Shown here in pieces: positions 58,386 to 64,000 of a stretch of DNA of 64,000 nucleotides. Positions within the stretch are counted from its first letter, which is position 1, and each line of letters opens with the position of its first letter. The notes below the pieces were generated by a model. That model saw only the letters and a list, made by a program, of their open reading frames with translations, did not search any database and had not been told where the DNA came from. A program made the translations under genes and the position numbers. The stretch is taken from assembly GCF_025698545.1 (NCBI RefSeq), contig NC_068565.1, forward strand, positions 4,960,001-5,024,000, written 5' to 3'. The DNA is from Gossypium raimondii. Lineage: Eukaryota > Streptophyta > Magnoliopsida > Malvales > Malvaceae.

Positions 58386-61300
58386 ATGGGAAAGTTTATA
58401 TGGTTGTGTCAAATCCGTAGTCTCCTCTTAGTGCTGTTCTTTCTTTCCGTAGTCGATTCTTTTTTGAGTTTGTCTTCCTCTTCTCTTAATCCTACCCCTT
58501 TGTGTCTACCGGAAGACACCTCCGCCTTGATCCAATTCAACAACACCCTATTCATTGATGAATCTGCTAAAGATTTATGTGCATATCCCAAAACAAAATC
58601 TTGGAATGAAAGCACAAACTGCTGCACATGGGAGGGAGTCACTTGTAATAAAGTAACTGGTCAGGTGATTAGCCTCGACCTTAGTTGCTCTATGCTTGCC
58701 GGCTCACTTTCCCCAAACACCAGCCTTTTCCGCCTTCAAGGACTCAAACGACTCGACCTTTCTTTCAACAATTTCAGTGGTTCGATTCCATCTGGGTTTA
58801 GTCAGTTAGTAAGTCTGACATATCTTGATCTTTCTGGTTGTTCCTTCTCTGGTTTAGTTCCGTCAAATATTTCTTTGCTATCAAAATTGATTTCACTTAA
58901 TCTTTCTTCAAATGGTTTGAAATTTGGTAGCCAAAGTTTTGACATGCTTACGCGCAACTTATCTAAATTAGAAAATCTTGTACTTGACCTGGTAAATATG
59001 TCTGATGTTGTGCCTACCTCCTTCATGAACTTGCCTTCATCTCTAAAGCAGTTGGGGCTTAAGTTTTGTAATTTGAAGGGGAAATTCCCTACAGAAATAT
59101 TCCAGTTCCGGTACCTAGAATATGTTGATCTAAGCTTGAACTCTTTGACAGGTTGCCTCCCTAGCTCCAATTGGAGTAGTCACCTCAAGTACATTGACCT
59201 TTATGATAATCAATTCAGAGGGTCAATTCCTGCATCCATTGGAAACCTCACAAAAATCACCTTTCTGGATTTATCTAATAATGAATTCCAAGGTCAACTT
59301 CCCTCTTCACTTTTCAGCCTTAAACAGCTTACTGATTTAGTGTTATCAAACAACAGTCTAGAGGGTTTCCTCCCGACTCATGTACGCGGGTTTCAGGATC
59401 TAAAAGTTTTGTGTTTAAGTAATAATTTGTTAACCGGTGCAATTCCATCTTGGCCTTTTACTTTGCCATCTTTGGAAGAGTTAGACCTCAGTGGAAACAG
59501 GCTCTCTGGTCCTATCAACCAGATTCAAAAGCCTAATTCAGTTCAAAAGGTTGATTTGGGCTACAATGAAATCCATGGTGAAATACCGAGTTCGTTCTTT
59601 GATCTTGTAAACCTTACTGAGCTTGATCTTTCCTCAAATAATTTTAATGGTGTAATCAACTCAGTTATGTTTTCAAAGTTAGAGAATCTTTTAACACTTG
59701 ATCTTTCATCAAATAGTTTTAGCGGTGTCATCAAATTAGATGTGCTTTCAAAGCTAAAGGAGCTTACAGAACTTAATCTTTCAAACAACACATTGCTATC
59801 ATGGAGTAGTGACAGTGGCTCTAACACTACTTTTCAAGAGCTCGATACATTGTACTTCTCTTCTTGCAACGTAAGGCAATTTCCAAATTTCTTACGATCA
59901 GCCAAAAACTTGAGGATTCTCGATCTCTCTAATAATTCAATTCAAGGTTCAGTTTTCAAGTGGGAATCAGAAGGTTGGGAACAATTGATTGTTTTAAATC
60001 TTTCCTACAACTCACTGACGGGTTTAGAGCATTTTCCAGGGAAGAATCTTAAATTCCTTGATCTTCGTTCAAACCTACTCCACAATCTTCCTCTGACTCC
60101 ACTACCGCCTTCATTGCAAGGATTTTGGATTTCAAACAACAATTTGACAGGAAAAATCCCTCCTTCAATTTGTAATTTGACTTCACTTGATGTCCTTGAC
60201 ATGTCTAGAAATTACTTGGGAGGAGTTATTCCGGCTTGTCTTGGAAATTTTAGCCACGAGATCTCAAACATAAACCTACAAATGAATAAATTTCGTGGAA
60301 AAATCCCTGATTTTTGCGTCGATGACAATGCTTTGGTGAATCTCGCACTTAACGACAACCAATTGGAAGGGCTATTGCCACGATCCTTGAGTAATTGTAC
60401 TTCTTTGAAGTTCTTAAATCTGGCAAATAACAAGTTAAGTGACACCTTTCCCCATTGGTTGCGTGTACTTCCAGATTTGCAAGTTTTAATCCTCCGATTC
60501 AACAATTTTCAAGGTCCCTTGAGCATTTCCAATGATACTAAACCATCCTTTTCATCATTGCAAATTGCTGATCTCTCTCAGAATAAATTTACTGGCCTCT
60601 TGCCTACAACTTTCTTCCAAAATCTAGATGCTTTGAAGCATGCAATAAGCAGACATAAATCAATGTTTCAAGAAGCCTGGGAAAATCTAGGACTGTATCA
60701 ACATTTAGCACTCGATTATTATGGTCAAATTTCATTGAATGTAACGATGAAAGGATCAGACATAAAGTTGGAGTACAAAAGATCGTTACCCATTTTCTCT
60801 GGCATTGATTTTTCAAGCAATAAATTCTATGGAAAGATCCCTGACGTCATTGGAGAGCTTCATGCAATTCACATGCTCAACCTGTCTCACAACAACTTCA
60901 TAGGTCATATCCCACCCTCGTTGGGAAATTTAGTGGAACTTGAATCATTAGATCTTTCATCAAACAAGCTCAGCGGCAGGATTCCATCTCAGTTGACAAA
61001 CTTGACATTTCTTGCAGTGTTAAATTTTTCCGATAATAATCTGGTGGGACCAATCCCCCATGGAAATCAATTCGACACTTTTGAGAACGATTCCTATCAT
61101 GGAAACTTGGGATTATGTGGCTTCCCTTTGACAAAGCAATGCGACAATGGTGACGAACCTAAACCACCTGCATCGAAGTTCAAGGAAGATGAAGGTTCTC
61201 CAATAAGCTTTTTATGGCAACTTGTAATGATGGGATATGGATGTGGAGCAGTGCTAGGATTGAGCACCGGCTACATCATGTTCACTACTGGAAGGCCGTG

Positions 61301-61388
61301 GTGGTTTGTGAGAATGGTTGAGAGAGATTGGAAACCGAATGTTACAAGGTGGGTTTGCAAAATTCGAGGAAAAAGAAACATTCACTGA
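58386..61388 (+). CDS. Receptor-like protein (LRR-RLP), complete, intronless
   Basis: 1000-residue single-exon protein of the Cf/Ve/RLP family. Residues ~1-28 are a signal peptide. ~39-90 form the N-cap, with paired cysteines (LCLPEDTSALIQF, NCCTWEGVTC). About 28 extracellular LRRs follow to ~740. An island of ~745-800 (with ISLNVTMKGSDIKLEYK) interrupts them; four LRRs and the cap GLCGFPLTKQC follow. An acidic stretch (~915-935) precedes a membrane helix at ~943-968 (MMGYGCGAVLGLSTGY, GxxxG-type), then a ~32-residue basic tail with no kinase. Known members perceive microbial or wounding ligands at the plasma membrane and signal with SOBIR1/BAK1-type kinases. Length and all domains are as expected, and no damage is seen. 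The ligand cannot be inferred. Confidence 0.93.
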   Translation: MGKFIWLCQIRSLLLVLFFLSVVDSFLSLSSSSLNPTPLCLPEDTSALIQFNNTLFIDESAKDLCAYPKTKSWNESTNCCTWEGVTCNKVTGQVISLDLSCSMLAGSLSPNTSLFRLQGLKRLDLSFNNFSGSIPSGFSQLVSLTYLDLSGCSFSGLVPSNISLLSKLISLNLSSNGLKFGSQSFDMLTRNLSKLENLVLDLVNMSDVVPTSFMNLPSSLKQLGLKFCNLKGKFPTEIFQFRYLEYVDLSLNSLTGCLPSSNWSSHLKYIDLYDNQFRGSIPASIGNLTKITFLDLSNNEFQGQLPSSLFSLKQLTDLVLSNNSLEGFLPTHVRGFQDLKVLCLSNNLLTGAIPSWPFTLPSLEELDLSGNRLSGPINQIQKPNSVQKVDLGYNEIHGEIPSSFFDLVNLTELDLSSNNFNGVINSVMFSKLENLLTLDLSSNSFSGVIKLDVLSKLKELTELNLSNNTLLSWSSDSGSNTTFQELDTLYFSSCNVRQFPNFLRSAKNLRILDLSNNSIQGSVFKWESEGWEQLIVLNLSYNSLTGLEHFPGKNLKFLDLRSNLLHNLPLTPLPPSLQGFWISNNNLTGKIPPSICNLTSLDVLDMSRNYLGGVIPACLGNFSHEISNINLQMNKFRGKIPDFCVDDNALVNLALNDNQLEGLLPRSLSNCTSLKFLNLANNKLSDTFPHWLRVLPDLQVLILRFNNFQGPLSISNDTKPSFSSLQIADLSQNKFTGLLPTTFFQNLDALKHAISRHKSMFQEAWENLGLYQHLALDYYGQISLNVTMKGSDIKLEYKRSLPIFSGIDFSSNKFYGKIPDVIGELHAIHMLNLSHNNFIGHIPPSLGNLVELESLDLSSNKLSGRIPSQLTNLTFLAVLNFSDNNLVGPIPHGNQFDTFENDSYHGNLGLCGFPLTKQCDNGDEPKPPASKFKEDEGSPISFLWQLVMMGYGCGAVLGLSTGYIMFTTGRPWWFVRMVERDWKPNVTRWVCKIRGKRNIH

Positions 61389-63590
61389 ATTTAAAATTTC
61401 AAGGTATGTTTTTAACCATCTATTAATTTCTCATTGGTTTTGTAATCTAGAGATTAGACTTAATCTCTTTCCTCAATTTTTACTGTCATGTACAGTGGTT
61501 CGAACTGAAGCTGAGAGAAGAATGCACCCTTGCTACAATACAATTGGCTAGAAATTAAAGAGGATAGTTTCTGGGTTCGTTTCCAGTGCAAGTGGTTTTA
61601 AGATAGGATTCAAGGTGTCGTTGGAGGATAACTTGCATTGCTTGTTCAATTCGATCATGCTTAAAGTTTGGTCAGCAAAATTAATAATAAGTTTTCCAAT
61701 TACGTCACGTTTTTTCTTATTCAACTATTAAATATTAATTATCAAGTAATTATAAAAGTTTAAATCCCTTTATGAGTTATTGATATACTAATTTTCTAAT
61801 TATCAGATGCTTTTTAATTTAATTAACGATTAAAAATCATTAATTCAATAATAAATAGTCCTTTTTAGAATACTGATTATATCTTTACACAATACCTAGA
61901 ACTACCTGTAGTTCCTCCTCTACTCATAAATAAGATAATAATGCGTTTCAATACACTCAAATTCAGGTTTTCCTGCATTGGCAATAACGCCCATACCAAT
62001 CGAACTAAAATTCAAGTCAATTTAATAATTAATTTTATTTACTAAGATAAATTAATTTACATTTTAATTTAATAGAAATAACACATTAATATGAACTTTA
62101 ATGGAATAAAACAACCAAGAAAATTAATTATAGTTTAAATATTTAATTTTAAAATTATCATAGATATAATTACAATTTGAATAGCTAATTTTAAAAATTA
62201 CTAAGAGCAAATACGTCATTCACTGTTAATAAATTTTGAGTTGATAAATATTTTTGAAAAGAAGTATTACAATTTTAAAATATATTTATAGTTTTAATTT
62301 TGGATATATTCTTTTAATTTTTAAAGTTTCAATTTTTAACTATTTAAATGTTTTTTTTTTAAAACTTGAGGTGATTTTATCATAAGAAAATGGGCTCAAG
62401 GCATATTATTATTATTATTATTGTCTCAAACCTTGCAAATTGAAAGTAGTGGCTTAAGGAAGACTGTAATCCACTTGTTTTATTGGATAAAACTTATATT
62501 TATCCTTCAGCTTTTATTTTGGGTGGTTTTTATAATGATTTAATAGGTTTATTTATTCAGAATTGTTATGAATGGCTGCCTAAATAGGTTGCAATTGGCA
62601 GGTTGAAGATGCAGTTGGGGGCAAGGAGGAAGTCAGAAAATGTTTTTAAGGGTTAAAATTAAATTTTAAATTTTAATAATTTATATTTTTATAATTTTTA
62701 AAATATTAAATTAAAATATTTAGTAATTTAAAATTCAATCTCGTATTTGGACAATCTATTTAGACAACAATTTAAATAAGACGCAAACTAAAATATTATT
62801 TTCAATTAGGCAGATTAATACCAACGGTAACTCATTTTATTTTATATCCTTTTTCATATTTATTATCAAAAATAGTTTGAATGAGAATCAAGGCTTAGAT
62901 TTCCTATGCTAATCATCACTAAAATATTAAAAAGTTTCAGAGAAAAATGGGAACATTTGCTGCAGATTGCTTTATCAGTACAACCGTTCATGAGTCCGGA
63001 ATAAATTTCAATAAACAATTACAATTATCATGGAAAGTTTTGATTGAGAGGATTCTTAGTTGATATCTTACTTCAATTATTTAGCTTTCTTTTTCTCCAT
63101 AGTCTGGGATTTTGACGATTTGGCAACAAGTTTGAAATGAATTGCTACATCAATGCTTGACTCAGTCATGAAGTCCGTTTTCAATGTTCAAGTGCTTCAT
63201 CTCTGAAAATAAATTCACACTTCACAGGACTCTTATATTCATCCTATTTACTTGAAACAGTAAATGCTATTAAAGAAGTGAAGAAGGATGGACGCAATTC
63301 CAGTGATTTCTCAGAATGACTTTTAAAGTTTGGAAGCGACTAGGAAAGTGAAGATGGAGCCAAATCATTTGAAATTTAATACATCAATGCTTGAGTCAGT
63401 CATGAAATTAGTTCCTTACCATGACGTACCTATTGAAAATATTGAATAGGAAATTATAAGTCAAGTCGACCACAATTTTTATAAGCTAGAAGTCGTCAGT
63501 AAATCATAGATGTAGCCAAATTTTGTAGGAAAAGTCAACTTCTTAAAAGCAACGTTAGAACAAGGATCTCAACACAAATTTCTCCACTTG
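61389..63590. other. 3' flank and intergenic region
   Basis: Mostly AT-rich. 62935-63200 resembles the 3' flank of the mosaic gene (55380-55490). 63370-63590 resembles the promoter region before 45803, supporting a duplicated upstream region for the next gene. A C-run then T-run (63598-63618) is a low-complexity tract in its probable 5' leader. Confidence 0.5.
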
Positions 63591-63676
63591 GAGTAGACCC
63601 CCCCCCCCCCTTTTTTTTCCATCATGTATAATTAAAAAAAAATTCCCTCTCACAAGTTGTATTTCCACAGAACTTG

Positions 63677-64000
63677 ATGGGAAACACTGGGTTAATTATG
63701 GCTCTTATGATGGCGGTGCTGTTGCTTCATTTTGTCGTTTCATTCTCTACCAAAACAACTGATATCAACACAGATCGGTCGACTCTTCTTGCACTGAAAG
63801 CCCATGTTAGTGATCCTCGAAATTTTTTGACAACCAATTGGTCTGTTGATATCTCGATTTGTAATTGGGTCGGTGTCACCTGTGAATCTCGTAATCAAAG
63901 AGTCATAGCTCTCGATCTTTTTAACATGAGTCTCTCTGGCACCATACCACCTGACATGGGAAATCTATCTTTTCTTACTCGGCTCAATATCGGGTACAAC
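63677..64000 (+). CDS. LRR-XII-type receptor, N-terminal start (cut by window end)
   Basis: 108 codons open to the window end. Residues ~1-25 are a hydrophobic signal peptide (MGNTGLIMALMMAVLLLHF). The N-cap follows (STLLALKAHVSDPRNF, ICNWVGVTCE) and then two LRRs. Closely related to exon 1 of the mosaic gene, with similar upstream sequence. Whether it carries a kinase, or an exon array like its neighbour, lies outside the window. Confidence 0.85.
   Translation, partial: MGNTGLIMALMMAVLLLHFVVSFSTKTTDINTDRSTLLALKAHVSDPRNFLTTNWSVDISICNWVGVTCESRNQRVIALDLFNMSLSGTIPPDMGNLSFLTRLNIGYN

Noticed and set aside
58409..60816. Several minus-strand ORFs under the RLP gene
   Set aside because: They are shadows of the LRR coding frame and have no independent features.

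Overview
The window looks like nuclear DNA from a dicot plant. It has AT-rich intergenic DNA, GT-AG introns, plant leucine-rich-repeat (LRR) receptor genes and nested plant LTR retrotransposons. Several LTR types (those starting TGTAACACCCC, and Tat-type Ty3 elements) resemble what I know from cotton (Gossypium, Malvales). That assignment is from memory of families, not from a search.

Genes. The host genes form a cell-surface immune-receptor cluster. (1) 2121-3530 is a broken 3' exon of a receptor-like protein (RLP), cut off upstream by a Ty1/copia remnant. (2) 6105-6389 is a tiny intron/exon relic of the same gene type. (3) 45803-55139 is a mosaic gene. Its first exon is of LRR-receptor-kinase (Xa21/FLS2-like, LRR-XII) type, followed by seven small phase-1 LRR exons in multiples of 24 codons or nearly so, and then a Cf/Ve-type RLP 3' exon with transmembrane segment and short tail. 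Two of the small exons are each one base short. (4) 58386-61388 is an intact intronless 1000-residue RLP. (5) 63677 to the window end is the start of another LRR-XII-type gene. Flanking and intron segments are duplicated among these loci. No kinase domain is visible.

Mobile DNA. 257-2105 is a truncated copia element on the minus strand, and an inverted partial copy of its LTR lies at 5405-5660. Nest A (about 6390-20140) is a decayed Athila-like Ty3 element on the minus strand, split inside its integrase zinc finger by Tat-type element 1 (7231-19558, 5-bp target duplication CAAAC). Element 1 has an abnormal left end: its 5' LTR is truncated at a 12-bp palindrome and continues into an inverted LTR copy, so both outer ends are the same LTR terminus. 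Nest B (about 21499-38345) is an old LTR that received a TGTAACACCCC-type LTR (21587-37910, duplication AATCA), which then received Tat-type element 2 (22848-36446, duplication GCCAT). Both Tat elements have lost reverse transcriptase. 38612-42764 is a PIF/Harbinger-like non-autonomous element (TAA duplication) carrying spliced-gene fragments. Smaller MITE-like, LINE-like and foldback repeats fill the remaining gaps.

Most interesting signals: the palindromic element 1 and its continuity proof; paired RNA hairpins with compensatory differences in the 5' leader and after pol of both Tat elements; double-hairpin units in the element 2 tandem array; and the LRR exon array in which only skipping of both 71-nt exons keeps the receptor reading frame.
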